From Prochilodus magdalenae (Eukaryota; Chordata; Actinopteri; Characiformes; Prochilodontidae): a stretch of DNA of 64,000 bases. The stretch lies in contig JAMWET010000609.1 of NCBI GenBank assembly GCA_024036415.1, positions 1-64,000 on the forward strand. The letters are read 5' to 3'. Positions 22,850-33,534 of this stretch are shown here, piece by piece (the first letter of the stretch is position 1; each line of letters starts with the position of its first letter). A model generated the notes under the pieces. That model did no database searches and was not told the DNA's origin. It saw only the letters and a program-made list of their open reading frames with translations. The position numbers were made by a program, and so were the translations under genes.

Positions 22850-22975
22850 CTAGAAACTCTTCAGGTAAGTAGACGTCCAGGAAGAGGATTGGTGACCACC
22901 GTTCAGCACTGTTGTCTCTGGATTGGCTAGCTCTTTTTATGGTCATGCTAATCCCATTTCTATTATAACAAGCTA
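22850..22975 (+). repeat. Local duplication D2, right copy
   Basis: This matches 22425-22545 with about 90 percent identity by eye. A CAGGTAAGT splice-donor-like string occurs at 22861, but there is no evidence of an exon. Confidence 0.7.
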
Positions 22976-22979
22976 GCTA

Positions 22980-24285
22980 CTGGTCCGAAAAATAATAAAG
23001 GAGATGTAGGTCACATGACGAGTGGGCTTACCTGCGATTCTCAGTTATGCATTACCACGTAAAAGTGAAATGGAGTGATATACCGAAACTCAAACCGCAC
23101 TCTTCCCCGCTGTGCTGCTCTCCACCGAGTCTCTCTCACTCGCATCCAGCTTTCTTATTTGCAGGGAGCTCCTACACCTTGTCCAGATTTGGACGCCCCA
23201 GCCTGGCGTCCTCTCTGCATCCCGGTCAATAGAAGCGGTAGAGGAACGTTCCCGCTCTTTTCTCCTCTCCTCCTTTCTTCCTCTTGTTATTATTTTGTAA
23301 AAATCAGCAGAAGCCTAATGAAGTGAGGAGGCGAGCAGTAGCTCATCTGCGTCTGGGAGATGGAAATAAAACAGGAGCTCTTAATAAGGCCCGGAGGGAG
23401 CAGGGCTGCTCCAGCTGCTGCAGGAGGCGCCGGCCTTTCTGTAGGTGGCAGTCACGCTCTTCCACAGAGCACAAACGCAGAGCAGCGCGCACGACCAGGG
23501 TGCCCGCTCGTGCCCGTCTATGTGTGCATGTGCCGGAGAGGGGAGGCAGGGACAGCGGCCTCGCATACTAACGTCATGCAGACTGGGCTAGGGTCACAGG
23601 GAACAGCACTTCCTGCTCCTCGCACGAGTGCTCCCACGCTGGGAGCTGTGTACTCAGGTACTGAACACAGTGACTCAGGGGTGTCTGATAACGTGACCAG
23701 TGAGGATTAATCTACAGCAAGGCAATAGTAGCGATCGGTGGCACTGAGACAGCAACCCATCAGTCAGCCTGAATCAGACTCTGTGTTGATTAGACCTCAG
23801 ATAAGGAACCAAACAGCCATGAGGGACAGAACCCGGTGCGGAACCCTCAGGACCTTCTAGACCAGTCTCTGTGAATCTTTATTTGGTAAAATCTGATTAA
23901 ACATTTATTACAACAAAAGGTCCAACAATTTCTGGGGTTTTCTGGATGTTCTAGATACATCATGTTTCCTTTTGAGTCTTGGTTCTTCTCAGAGGTTCTT
24001 CTTTATAATGCTTCTACGAAGTTTTGTTTTGAATCTTGGTTCCTCTTACTGGTTCTTCCAAACCCAACTAGAACAGATTTGTTCTACAAACATTCCGAGA
24101 ACATGCAGAGCAATGTTCAGGTAACGTTTGAAGTGGGAAGTTTCAGTTTGGTTCCCCGAATGTTCTTTCTAAAAGTAGGAGAACCTTCTCTCACACTGAG
24201 AATGCCCTTCCTTTGTTATTATGTGGCACGACCTGTGGCTGGACCACATCCTCAAACCGCTGCAGTTGAGATGTTTTAAGATTTA
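22980..24285. other. Unique sequence, GC-rich middle
   Basis: A GC-rich segment at 23390-23660 produces overlapping open frames of 95 and 116 codons on the plus strand; neither has a recognisable domain. Near 23964 the string GAGTCTTGGTTCTTCTC resembles the dispersed repeat at 28135-28352. No gene is called. Confidence 0.4.
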
Positions 24286-25258
24286 ACCCTCCACTGATTG
24301 GTTCTTTCTCATGCTCGTATAGAGTATCTCCTTGTGAGTCTTGGTTCCACTTCTTGGTTCTTTCTCGTGCTCTTATAGAGTATCTCCTTGTGAGTCTTGG
24401 TTCCACTGATTTGTTCTTTCCCATGCTCATACAGAGTATCTCCTTGTGAGTCATGGTTCCACTAATTGGTTCTTTCCCATGCTCATACAGAGTATCTCCT
24501 TGTGAGTCTTGGTTCCACTGATTGGTTCTTTCCCATGCTCATATAGAGTATCTCCTTGTGAGTCTTGGTTCCACTGATTGGTTCTTTCCCATGGTCGTAC
24601 AGAGTATCTCCTTGTGAGTCTTGGTTCCACTAATTGTTTTTTTCTCATGCTCTTATAGAGTGTCTCCTTGTGAGTCTTGGTTCCACTGATTGGTTCTTTC
24701 CCATGGTCTTACAAAGTATCTCCTTGTGAGTCTTGGTTCCACTTATTGGTTCTTTCCTATGCTCATACAGAGTATCTCCTTGTGATTATTGGTTCCACTG
24801 ATTTGTTCTTTCCCATGCTCATACAGAGTATCTCCTTGTGATTATTGGTTCCACTGATTTGTTCTTTCCCATGCTCATACAGAGTATCTCCTTGTGAGTC
24901 TTGGTTCCACTAATTGTTTTTTTCTAATGCTCTTATAGAGTGTCTCCTTGTGAGTCTTGGTTCCACTGATTGGTTCTTTCCCATGCTCATACAGAGTGTC
25001 TCCTTGTGAGTCTTGGTTCCACTGATTTGTTCTTTCCCATGCTCATACAGAGTATCTCCTTGGTTCTTGGTTCCACTAATTGGTATTTTCTCATGCTCGT
25101 AAAGAGTATCTCCTTGTAAGTCTTGGTTCCACTGATTGGTTCTTTCCCATGCTCATACAGAGTATCTCCTTGTGAGTCTTGGTTCCACTTATTGGTTCTT
25201 TCTCGTGCTCTTATAGAGTGTCTCCTTGTGAGTCTTGGTTCCTCTCATTGGTTCTTGA
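24286..25258. repeat. 56-bp minisatellite, about 17 copies
   Basis: The unit is AGAGTATCTCCTTGTGAGTC, TTGGTTCCACTGATTGGTTC and TTTCCCATGCTCATAC. Variants in ATACAG or TATAGAG and in TGATTGG, TAATTGG or TGATTTG are mixed along the array. The TGAGTCTTGGTTCC block is also present in the dispersed teleost repeat at 28135-28352 and at 23964, suggesting the array grew from part of such a repeat. There is no coding signal. Confidence 0.95.
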
Positions 25259-25264
25259 TGGTGT

Positions 25265-25820
25265 TCCCAGGGAGATTTTTAGGAGAAGCACAGTGGCTGA
25301 TTCAGCCATGTTTTTACTAACATGCTGAACAACTTGTTGCTAATCCCACATGCGGTTTAAGAACAGCAAATATTGGCATATTTTTCCGGGTTCCAGAGGT
25401 CAAAAGGTCAGGCCGGCAGCTGAGCTGATGCACACTGCTGCTCACAAGCCGAGCGGCGTGGCATTACAGATGGGCCTGGCAGCCAGAGGACAAATACGAA
25501 AAAAAGAAGACCTTGAAGATGTGCACTCAGAAAAGCAGGAGTCCCTACTGGCCTGAACACGATGAGTACATCTGGCGTGGGTTGCCTGAAGGCAAATAGA
25601 TGAGTGGAGGTAGATGGGCTGTAGTGTTGGAGAGTTCTGAGGTGCATTGCTGACGCATTGATTGACTGATTGAAGGAGTACGACCCCGCACGCATCCCGA
25701 GTGCGTCTCTGGACTGGCAATAAAAACAGAATACGATCTTTCCAACATTCCTAAATGTCTTCAGGCAGCCAGGCAGCGAGGAGCTGTAGTCAGACCGGGC
25801 CAGGCCGGGCTTTATATCGC
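25265..25820. other. Non-repetitive sequence, no gene recognised
   Basis: Overlapping minus-strand open frames (139 and 92 codons between 25408 and 25827) have no recognisable domain and run into the transposon to the right. They are treated as chance. Confidence 0.4.
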
Positions 25821-25825
25821 TGCTC

Positions 25826-26137
25826 ATACAGAAGTCTGTCTCTCAGTATGGCGATGGGCCGCCGTGTTCGCTAACCCAACACGCCAGACGTCTCGGTATG
25901 GAGCTGTAGAGGTTCCTGATGGAGTCCTGTGATAATCCATCCCATGCAGCTTGAACATCCTCACACAGTTCCTGCAGATGGTGCGGTAGGGGTGGAGGTG
26001 GAGGGACACCAGGCCTTCTGGACGTGCGACGACGAACCGTTCATCTTGGTGCTGACCACGGTGCCTCCACACACGGATTCGTTGGGCGTCTCCACCAAGA
26101 CTAAAGCGGGACTCGTCACTGAGGATGACCCGGACAT
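25826..26137 (-). mobile_element. Tc1-like transposon fragment, internally deleted family A
   Basis: On the minus strand this encodes VILSDESRFSLGGDAQRIRV, containing the first catalytic aspartate, then WRHRGQHQDERFVV, then, after the family's shared deletion junction (about 25980-26010), the C-terminal coding end in another frame. The part of the transposase with the second aspartate and the glutamate is absent. Both termini are missing; the right break at 26137 abuts LTR-like sequence. Confidence 0.85.
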
Positions 26138-26139
26138 GC

Positions 26140-26372
26140 TCGTCTGTTTGTGAACTGTTGCCGTGGTATCTGGGTTGCAGGTTGGTTTGTTGATCTGGTT
26201 TCGACTCCTGCTTGTTTCTCTGGTTCGGGCTTCGCCTCTCCCTCACCTGATACGTTAGCTCTGGTGATTCCGTTGTGGCCCTTTGTCCCATCTCATGCAC
26301 GCCTTGTCATTAAAATCGATTTACCTTTTGCATCTGCGAGCATCTTGTTTATCACTCCAGCGTTACACAAGG
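26140..26372 (+). mobile_element. LTR-like fragment (weak)
   Basis: Pyrimidine-rich sequence with a CATTAAAATC box near 26308 and an ending near GCGTTACA resembles the 3' half of fish LTRs. There is no second copy in the window and no clear start, so the call is tentative. Confidence 0.3.
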
Positions 26373-26374
26373 TA

Positions 26375-26925
26375 TCAGCTGGAGATCGGACTGCAGATGA
26401 ATCTGCCGGTGAGCTTTGGGAACAATGGCTTCTGTTGGAAGGGGTGAGACGAGGGTGATGTTGAGTCCTGATTTGAAAGATTCAGAGAAGCTGAGGTATT
26501 TCAGACGTTCTGACTTATTGAGTTCACGAAAGGCTAACAACTCACTCTGTGCTCTTAAAGTAGTGGGCTAAACTGAACAGAGGCGAGTTCTCTGAAGAAC
26601 GGTGGCTCTCATTTTCTCAGGCTAGTGTTTCTTTCTCTTCGTCAGGAATTCGTCAGGTTTCCTGTTTAGTTGAGTGTTTTTGGTAATTAGTTTTTTTTTC
26701 TTACTGCTAGGTAAGAGGTGCAGGTCTAGGGGTCCACTGACAGAGTGTTGGGTAAGCTGGGAGTGTTGGTGCTGTGGTCCCGCTGCTCTTCATGCTCACT
26801 CAGGTTTGTTGACGGTGGAGCAGAGGAGCGTGACTCCTCAGGGGTCCTCATGTCTTTGTGACCTTCTGGCTCTCCCTGTTAGTCCTGCTGTAATAGCCAG
26901 GCCTGCCGGAGTCACCGCTGCACTC
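26375..26925. other. Non-repetitive sequence, no gene recognised
   Basis: Balanced sequence; an 85-codon open frame at 26674-26931 shows no recognisable domain. Nothing is annotated. Confidence 0.4.
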
Positions 26926-26929
26926 TGTT

Positions 26930-27905
26930 AACACTGTATAGTGTGCTCAGGTCTTCTGTCAGAGCTACAGTCTGGTCGATCAGTCTGTCTGAGTGTGTTC
27001 TCTCTGTCAGATTAACACTGAATCTCGGTAATAGTAGTGTGTTCATGTCTTCTGTCAGAGCTAACAGTCTGTCTGATCTCTCTGTTAACACTGTATAGAG
27101 TGTTCAGGTCGTCTGTCAGAGCTAACAGTCTGTCTGAGCTGTATACAGTCTTCTGTCAGAGCTAACAGTCTGTCTGATCTCTCTGTTAACACTGTATAGT
27201 GTGTTCAGGTCTTCTGTCAGAGCTAACAGTCTGTCGGATCTCTCTGTTAACACTGTATAGTGTGTTCAGGTCTGTCAGAGCTAACAGTCTGTCTGATCTC
27301 TCTGTTAACACTGTATAGTGTGTTCAGGTCTTCTGTCAGAGCTAACAGTCTGTCTGATCTCTCTGTTAACACTGTATAGTGTGTTCAGGTCTCCTGTCAG
27401 AGCTAACAGTCTGTCTGATCTCTCTGTTAACACTGTATAGTGTGTTCAGGTCTTCTGTCAGAGCTAACAGTCTGTCTGATCTCTCTGTTAACACTGTATA
27501 GTGTGTTCAGGTCTTCTGTCAGAGCTAACAGTCTGTCTAATCTCTCTGTTAACACCGTATAGTGTGTTCAGGTCGTCTGTCAGAGCTAACAGTCTGTCTG
27601 ATCTCTCTGTTAACTCCGTATAGTGTGTTCAGGTCTTCTGTCAGAGCTAACAGTCTGTCTGATCTCTCTGTTAACACTGTATAGTGTGTTCAGGTCTGTC
27701 AGAGCTAACAGTCTGTCTGATCTCTCTGTTAACACTGTATAGTGTGTTCAGGTCTTCTGTCAGAGCTAACAGTCTGTCTGATCTCTCTATTAACACCATA
27801 TAGTGTGTTCAGGTCTTCTGTCAGAGCTAACAGTCTGTCTGATCTCTCTGTTAACACTGTATAGTGTGCTCAGGTCTTCTGTCTGAGCTATCAGTCTGTC
27901 TGATC
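26930..27905. repeat. 61-bp minisatellite, about 16 copies
   Basis: The unit is ACACTGTATAGTGTGTTCAG, GTCTTCTGTCAGAGCTAACA and GTCTGTCTGATCTCTCTGTTA. Three units lack the CTTCT or a longer piece of the middle. The central region is highly uniform, suggesting recent homogenisation. The left edge is degenerate. Confidence 0.95.
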
Positions 27906-28134
27906 TCTCGGTCTGAGCTGAACTGCTGTCCATCCTGTGCGGTCTGATGCTGGTACTACATCTGCTCTGACTGGGAGCCACTGCTGACCTTTAACCCCCA
28001 CGGAGCTCCGGGCTGTCCTGCACTGTGGAAGCTTGGCCTGCGTCCTGCTGACCCATCTGATCACCCACCTACTTAACTACAGACTAATCAGACACTCATT
28101 CCTCCACCTCACAAACACTGAACGCTCCTTTCTT

Positions 28135-28352
28135 GTGCTGTCTTGTTCTCTGGTGTTGACCCGAGGAGGACGGGTTTCCCTTTTGAGTCTTGGTTCCTCT
28201 CGAGGGATCTTCCTTCCTAACTGAGTGGGTTCTTGCCGCTGTGGCCCTCGGCTTGCTCACTGGGGGCTCGAACACCAGATTCTTTGTAAAGCTGCTTTGT
28301 GATACACCTGTTGTAAAAGGTGCTATATAAATAAATGCTGACTCGACTTGAA
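28135..28352 (+). repeat. Teleost dispersed repeat ending GCTATATAAATAAA
   Basis: TGAGTCTTGGTTCCTCTC is followed by a GGCTTGCTCACTGGGGG block, then GTAAAGCTGCTTTGTG and GGTGCTATATAAATAAATG. This order is familiar from a very common fish repeat; the name is not certain to me. The end motif resembles a retroposon tail. Confidence 0.75.
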
Positions 28353-28523
28353 TGACCCGAGTCTTCAACATAACCGGCACATTCCAATTATAAGCCACTT
28401 CCTATCTTTAAAGGTATCACCATGGTAATGCGGTTTGAGGTGTGCCTGTGTTCAGCTCTTCATATCTCAAGGTCCTGGTTATAGTGATGGAGTGAGGCTG
28501 GAGTAGGTGGTTGTGTGTTTCAC

Positions 28524-28952
28524 CCTCATCATCAAAAGAACAGCTGCACGAATATACTCCCTGAAGGAATCCGCTGTCAGGAGTGATGGGTAGGTTTGAC
28601 ATGGTGAGACATACACATGATTCAAGTTTCACACTCAGCCGTGCATGCGCAGTAAGCAGGGACGGGGTTTATCTCTGTACCTGACTGACCCAACACCACC
28701 ATTACAGACCTCCAGCGAGCCGTGGTGTCCTCCACGAGTCCTCCTGTTAGTGCAGCACCATCGGCAGACGGCTGCACCACGCAGGACTACATGCACACAG
28801 ACCGTTACCACGACTGTCCTTAACACCACGTCACCGTCACCAAAGACTGCAGTGGTGTCGTACCAGACTGTCATGGAGTGACTCAGAATGGCAGCGGGTC
28901 ATCTTCAGTGACGAGTCCCGCTTTAGTCTTGGTGGAGACGCCCAACGAATCC
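28524..28952 (+). mobile_element. Tc1-like family A, 5' and central part on the plus strand
   Basis: The element starts with a terminal-repeat-like CATCATCAAAAGAACAGCTG and holds about 110 bp of sequence not kept in the 45.5-kb copy. From about 28690 it encodes, with frameshifts, the middle of the transposase including RLHHAGLHAHRPLPRL and RLQWCRTRLSWSDSEWQRVI, followed by FSDESRF around the first catalytic aspartate. It breaks off at 28952 just before the segment encoding RVWRHRGQ. It is complementary to copies that keep the other end. Confidence 0.8.
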
Positions 28953-29285
28953 TAGGTTCTCCAGCTTCCACAGCGCCCTGTGCCCCTCTCTCCATCGCTC
29001 TCTGCCAGGACTAGTCAGACCGTGCAGCCTCATGTGTGTTTGGGGGAGTGGCTTTAGAAGGAGGATGAAGTAGGTGGGATTTATATTGGTTGTTTTTTTT
29101 TTAACTGGCTTCCACTTCCTGTTCTTGACGGAATAACCTGCTCCAGCTTTCACTTTGATCTCATGATGAGGAAAAATGACTGATGCAGTACAGGAACTTC
29201 CTGATGATGGATCACAGAACACTGGAAACACAGCGGACGATCCCATACAGTTCACATGGTGGCATCTCAGTACACAGCGTGAAAG
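28953..29285. other. Spacer, no gene recognised
   Basis: A 225-codon minus-strand open frame spans 28923-29600 and covers this spacer, but it also runs antisense through a SINE and into the Tc1 fragment and shows no domain. It is rejected as a gene. A run of 10 T lies at about 29092. Confidence 0.5.
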
Positions 29286-29290
29286 GTAAA

Positions 29291-29510
29291 GTGGTTGGTG
29301 TGGCTCAGCAGACAACACCAACACCTGCCAGAGAGCTACTACCCCATCTGGGAGACTGGAGCTCAAATCCCAGTCGGTTGACTTCGCTGTGCTACACCAA
29401 TACAAGTCCTTGGGCAAGACTCCCAACACCACACTGCCCACCTGTGATACGAGTAGCCCAGTGAGTCGCTCTGGATACGAGTGTCTGCTAAATGCCATCA
29501 CTGTAAAGTG
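29291..29510 (+). mobile_element. tRNA-derived SINE with L2-type tail
   Basis: An A-box-like TGGCTCAGCAG lies at 29301-29311 and a B-box-like GCTCAAATCCC at 29361-29371, giving a polymerase III promoter derived from a tRNA. The 3' end (29461-29510), GAGTCGCTCTGGATACGAGT followed by GTCTGCTAAATGCC, is nearly the same as the 3' tail of the L2 LINE at 16.3 kb. This is the known arrangement in which a SINE shares the tail of the LINE whose reverse transcriptase mobilises it. A second, tailless copy of the head lies at 44405. Confidence 0.85.
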
Positions 29511-29511
29511 C

Positions 29512-29885
29512 GTTTCACTTTTGGGGTTTGGAGATACACTACCTGCCCCCTCCTTCCGCCCCCGCCTTCCAGCCCCCCTCGGCAGCCCCCTTCGTTCCAT
29601 AGCTAATTAGTTTAATTTCACATTAGAGATGCGTATCAGTCATGCTGTCAGTTTGGATTTACTGTGGAGTGATATTGGCTCAGGTCTGATGGATGTAGGA
29701 AGGGTCCTGAAGTCTGCTCATCCAAGGAACTCTTCATTCCAGCAGGCTTCCAATACTGAAGGTTTTCTAGCAGAGGAGAGTCAGTGTTATTAAAATTATA
29801 GCATGCATATCAGCGCTTTACCTGTCCCCACCAGCTAGCAGTCGTAACATGATCGCACTGGCTTCACCTGTGAATGGAATTACGA
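29512..29885. other. Non-repetitive sequence, no gene recognised
   Basis: C-rich segment at 29540-29600 followed by unique AT-balanced sequence. No gene or repeat is recognised. Confidence 0.4.
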
Positions 29886-29889
29886 TCAA

Positions 29890-30015
29890 TATACTTATCC
29901 CTGCTGTCGTATCTCCACAACGGTAATTTTCAAAACGTACTCTTAATGGAACTCAATGGAACCAGACTTTTTTTACCGAATCCATTTACACACAACATGA
30001 AGACCACTGCCTTTT
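29890..30015 (+). repeat. Degraded copy of the 46.3-kb MITE (weak)
   Basis: TTAATGGAACTCAATGGAAC at 29944-29963 resembles TTAATGGGAGTCAATGGAAC inside the MITE at 46285-46538, and the flanking TTTTC and CAGACTTT strings are similar. The termini are not preserved. Confidence 0.4.
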
Positions 30016-30030
30016 TGGAATTACGCATCA

Positions 30031-30445
30031 CCTGGACCAGGTTCTGGATGTGGCGACATCAGTGTTCAGACACCCTTACATCAGAGAACTGGTCAGGTGG
30101 TCCAGATTTGGTGGACCCCTTCTCTGGCACAGTTCCGAGGAGAATTCCCTGTAGGCTGGGATTGTATCCACTGCTGGTAGACCCGTATGACCGTACGCTT
30201 CAATACACCTGCAGATTCAGCTACTTCCTCACACTATGGTCTTTGGCCACGCCCACATGCAGTCCCTCCTTTTAGCCAATCATTAACATCTGCTCTGGAG
30301 CCATTTTCCACACATGGAACGAGACATTCCCTGCACTGTAGCACCTCTTCCCAATCTATGGATCCCGTCACTCACACCCAGCAGGGGTTTATAGCCCCAT
30401 CGTCCTTGTGCAGCGCCATCTGCAGGAGCCTGAAGGTACTACCAC
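30031..30445 (-). mobile_element. Tc1-like family C, terminal and N-terminal segment
   Basis: The reverse complement matches 43975-44400 over about 410 bp at high identity by eye. One minus-strand frame reads KEVAESAGV followed by KRTVIRVYQQW after a small repair, resembling the helix-turn-helix of Tc1-type DNA-binding domains. The outer end near GCGCCATCTGCAGGAGCC may be the transposon terminus side. No catalytic domain is attached. The Tc1 assignment is inference; it could be another DNA transposon. Confidence 0.5.
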
Positions 30446-30446
30446 C

Positions 30447-30642
30447 TTAACTTCCTGAGACCTGGACATGCTTGGTGTTCAATTTTAATATCTCCTAGCT
30501 ATTTGTGATTAGTAGGACTTACCAAGCATAAAAACTAAACGCTGTCATGTACAGGAAGTTGTTTTTCCTCATATGAGGCCAAAGGGTCAATGTTTTAAAA
30601 AATATCATGGTGCAGAGAAGCAAAAATGTCTCAGGAGGTTAG
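30447..30642. mobile_element. MITE with CTTCCTGAGAC ends and TTAA flank
   Basis: The left end is TTAACTTCCTGAGACC. The right end is TGTCTCAGGAGGTTAG, its imperfect inverted repeat. The 196-bp interior includes CCTCATATGAGG and a stretch of A. The TTAA flank suggests a TTAA-targeting superfamily. It directly abuts the family C fragment on its left. The sequence resembles a MITE common in fish, but I cannot name it. Confidence 0.7.
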
Positions 30643-30644
30643 AC

Positions 30645-31540
30645 ACAAAGGGAGACTCATGTCTTTGTCTGGGGAGTTTATATCTAAGAGGAGATCATTG
30701 ATTGCCTTATTCAAAAGATGGCTGGATCCAGTGTGGACCTCTCAGGGTTGTCTAGGCTTGTGATGCTACCTCGGTGTCCAGAGACACACAGGGAATCTAT
30801 TAAAGGTGCTACTCGCAGAGTGAAGTGGAAGGAACCTGACCAGCCGTTGCTACATAAGCATGGTTTGAACGCAGTCCTGCTCGTAACCGCTGTACTTGAG
30901 TATCTGTAATACTATCCGGGTTCCCGTTTGTGTGCATCCTGATTCCGAAAGGCTGCTGCATGCATCCGGATCCTATTCAGGTCTGATTAAAGCTAGTCTA
31001 TCATAAAGAAATGCTTGGAGAACAGCACAGGCCAGCAGCATGGAGGCGGACAGGTAGCCAAACAAAGAGAAAGAGCAAAGTGTCAGGCCATTTGACAAGG
31101 CCTTTGGGGAGCGAGCGGGCTGCCAAAGCTTAGAACGAGACAGAATCGAGCGCCATCTGGCCAGAACATCTCCCCATGCCAAAACCCCTCCGCACGTACT
31201 CGTGCTTGCCCACATAGCATAGCGATATGCCAGATTCTACATCACACAGGAGGATTCTGATACAAAGTCCATGCACATCTCTCTACAACCCTGTCCTCCG
31301 AGCTGGGGAGCGTCCCTGCAGCACACGGTCCGCGTGTTCCCCCTGTTCTAACGCTCTGGATCCATCTGATTGCTAATTAGCTGAGTTGAGGGGTGTGTCG
31401 TAGCAGGGAGACGCTAAACTGCTCTGCAGGAATTTGGCAGCGTCCAGCTCTGTCCTTGAACATATAGATGGATGACGTACCTGAAATACAGCAAGACAAG
31501 CAGATGCTATATCACAATATCTAGAACCAGAGTTGCTTAG
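30645..31540. other. Non-repetitive sequence, no gene recognised
   Basis: An 80-codon minus-strand open frame (30973-31215) and a 63-codon plus-strand frame show no recognisable domain. From about 31450 the sequence grades into the 54-bp array. Confidence 0.4.
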
Positions 31541-31544
31541 TGCT

Positions 31545-32760
31545 TAATCAAATCCTCACAGCAATGTTCCAACATCAGTACCTGACTTCACTAATATGCA
31601 ATTACATCCTCACAGCAATGTTTAACATCAATACCTGACTTCGCTAATACTCAATCAAATCCTCACAGCAATGTTCCAACATCAATACCTGACCTCGCTA
31701 ATACTCAGTCAAATCCTCACAGCAATGTTCCAACATCAGTACCTGACCTCACTAACACTCAATCAAATCCTCACAGCAATGTTCCAACATCAGTACCTGA
31801 CCTCGCTAATACTCAATCAAATCCTCACAGCAATGTTCCAACATCAGTACCTGACCTCGCTAATGCTCAATCAGATCCTCACAGCAATGTTCAACATTAG
31901 TACCTGACCTCACTAACACTCAATCAAATCCTCACAGAAATGTTCCAACATCAGTACCTGACCTCACTAACACTCAATCAAATCCTCACAGCAATGTTTC
32001 AACATCAGTACCTGACCTCGCTAATACTCGATCAAATCCTCACAGCAGTGTTCCAACATCAGTTTCTGAGCTCACTAATATGCAATCAAATCCTCACAGA
32101 AATGTTTCAACATCAGTACCTGACCTCACTAACACTCAATCAAATTCTCACAGCAATTTTCCAACTTCAGTACCTGACCTCGCTAATACTCAATCAAATC
32201 CTCACAGCAGTGTTCCAACATCAATATCTGAGCTCACTAATATGCAATCAAATCCTCACAGCAATGTTCCAACATCAGTATCTGAGCTCACTAATATGCA
32301 ATCAAGTCATCACAACTATGTTCAACATCAGTATCTGAGCTCACTAATATGCAATCAGATCATCACAGCAATGTTCAACATCAGTATCTGAGCTCACTAA
32401 CACTCAATCAAATCCTCACAGCAATGTTCAACATCAGTATCTGACCTCACTAACACTCAATCAAATCCTCACAGCAATGTTCAACATCAGTACATGACCT
32501 GACTAATAATCAATCTAATCATCACAGCAATGTTCAACATTAGTATCTGAGCTCACTAATATGCAATCAAGTCATCACAACAATGTTCAACATCAGTATC
32601 TGAGCTCACTAATATGCAATCAGATCATCACAGCAATGTTCAACATCAGTATCTGAGCTCACTAATATGCAATCAAATCCTCACAGCAATGTTCCAATAT
32701 CAGTACCTGACTTCACTAATATGCAATCAGATCCTCACAGCAATGTTCTAACATCTTGTA
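31545..32760 (+). repeat. 54-bp minisatellite, locus 1, about 22 copies
   Basis: The unit is AATCCTCACAGCAATGTTCC, AACATCAGTACCTGACCTCA and CTAACACTCAATCA. The right half is dominated by a subtype with TATCTGAGCTCACTAATATG and ATCATCACA, slightly shorter. As 54 is a multiple of three, one plus-strand frame repeats an 18-residue peptide (MFQHQYLTSLTLNQILTA) for up to 132 codons, interrupted whenever a unit is 52 or 53 bp. The same unit forms a second array at 47250-48285. Confidence 0.95.
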
Positions 32761-32764
32761 AGGG

Positions 32765-33530
32765 TTTCCCGGCTGAACAGGAGCTGGTGGAGGCTGTGTG
32801 AGGGTGGTGTGGCGGTGTTTGATCGGTTCTGTAGAGATGATGTGTTGAATATTAATACCACCATCCGTTTCTGAACTCTATCAGACTCGTGGTAATTCAG
32901 GGGCCCAGGCACCACAGGAGGGCCGAGACCTCATTTGTCACTTCCAAGACTGATTTGAATGGCCTGATTTGGCCTCCGAGGCAGCTCTGACTCCGAGCCG
33001 TTTTCATTATCCCATCTCGCCCCCTCGTTATGGGGGCACGAGGTCTCTCCGCACGGGCCGCTTTGAGAGAGGCTTACTGGGGCAATCAGGCGCCGCTGCA
33101 CCCTCCTGATGGCTCTGTCTCTCCAGTGTGAACCTGCCAGTCAGAGTATCGATTCCAGCCTGTCACTGCTGAAGAGGGAATCAGATAATCTCATCAAGTC
33201 AAATAAGAGATGGCTGTGAAAATATGGCGCCGGCCTCCGCGGGCACAGCGGTCTGAAAGATTTCATGGCGGGTTTCCGCGTCTACCTCAAGTGATGGTGG
33301 AGGATTGGTCACGATTACCACCTTGCAGGAGTCTGGTTGCTCTCCAGTGTGTTTTTACTCTCGTGACATGTTAGCACTTTTTGCCAGTCATGAGTATGAA
33401 GCTATCAAGCTAACACTGCTAACTAACAGCTGACGTCAGTAATCACTCAAATCTGTTTACACCCTCTAAACCGAAGTCTTCACTAAGGTGTTGTGGTGTT
33501 TGGACCTAGACTGTCCCACAGTGACTTGGG
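32765..33530. other. Unique block, conserved-non-coding-like
   Basis: Complex sequence at 32900-33290 with a high density of distinct words (TTGTCACTTCC, TTTTCATTATCCC, GAAAATATGGCGCC) and no stop-free frame. It looks like intronic or regulatory vertebrate DNA, but conservation is untested. From 33480 it merges into the 67-bp array. Confidence 0.35.
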
Positions 33531-33534
33531 TGAG

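Noticed and set aside
24286..27905. CRISPR-like regular repeats
   Set aside because: Units are directly adjacent with no unique spacers, and the genome is eukaryotic. They are minisatellites.
29301..29371. Functional tRNA gene
   Set aside because: A- and B-box-like motifs are present, but the sequence does not fold as a complete cloverleaf by eye and continues into an L2-like tail. It is a SINE head.
28923..29600. 225-codon minus-strand open frame
   Set aside because: It runs antisense through a SINE and into a Tc1 fragment, and shows no recognisable domain.
31671..32391. 18-residue peptide repeat MFQHQYLTSLTLNQILTA with ATG starts
   Set aside because: The 54-bp unit happens to be in frame, but runs break at 52- and 53-bp units and the same is seen in the second array. 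There is no sign of selection for frame.
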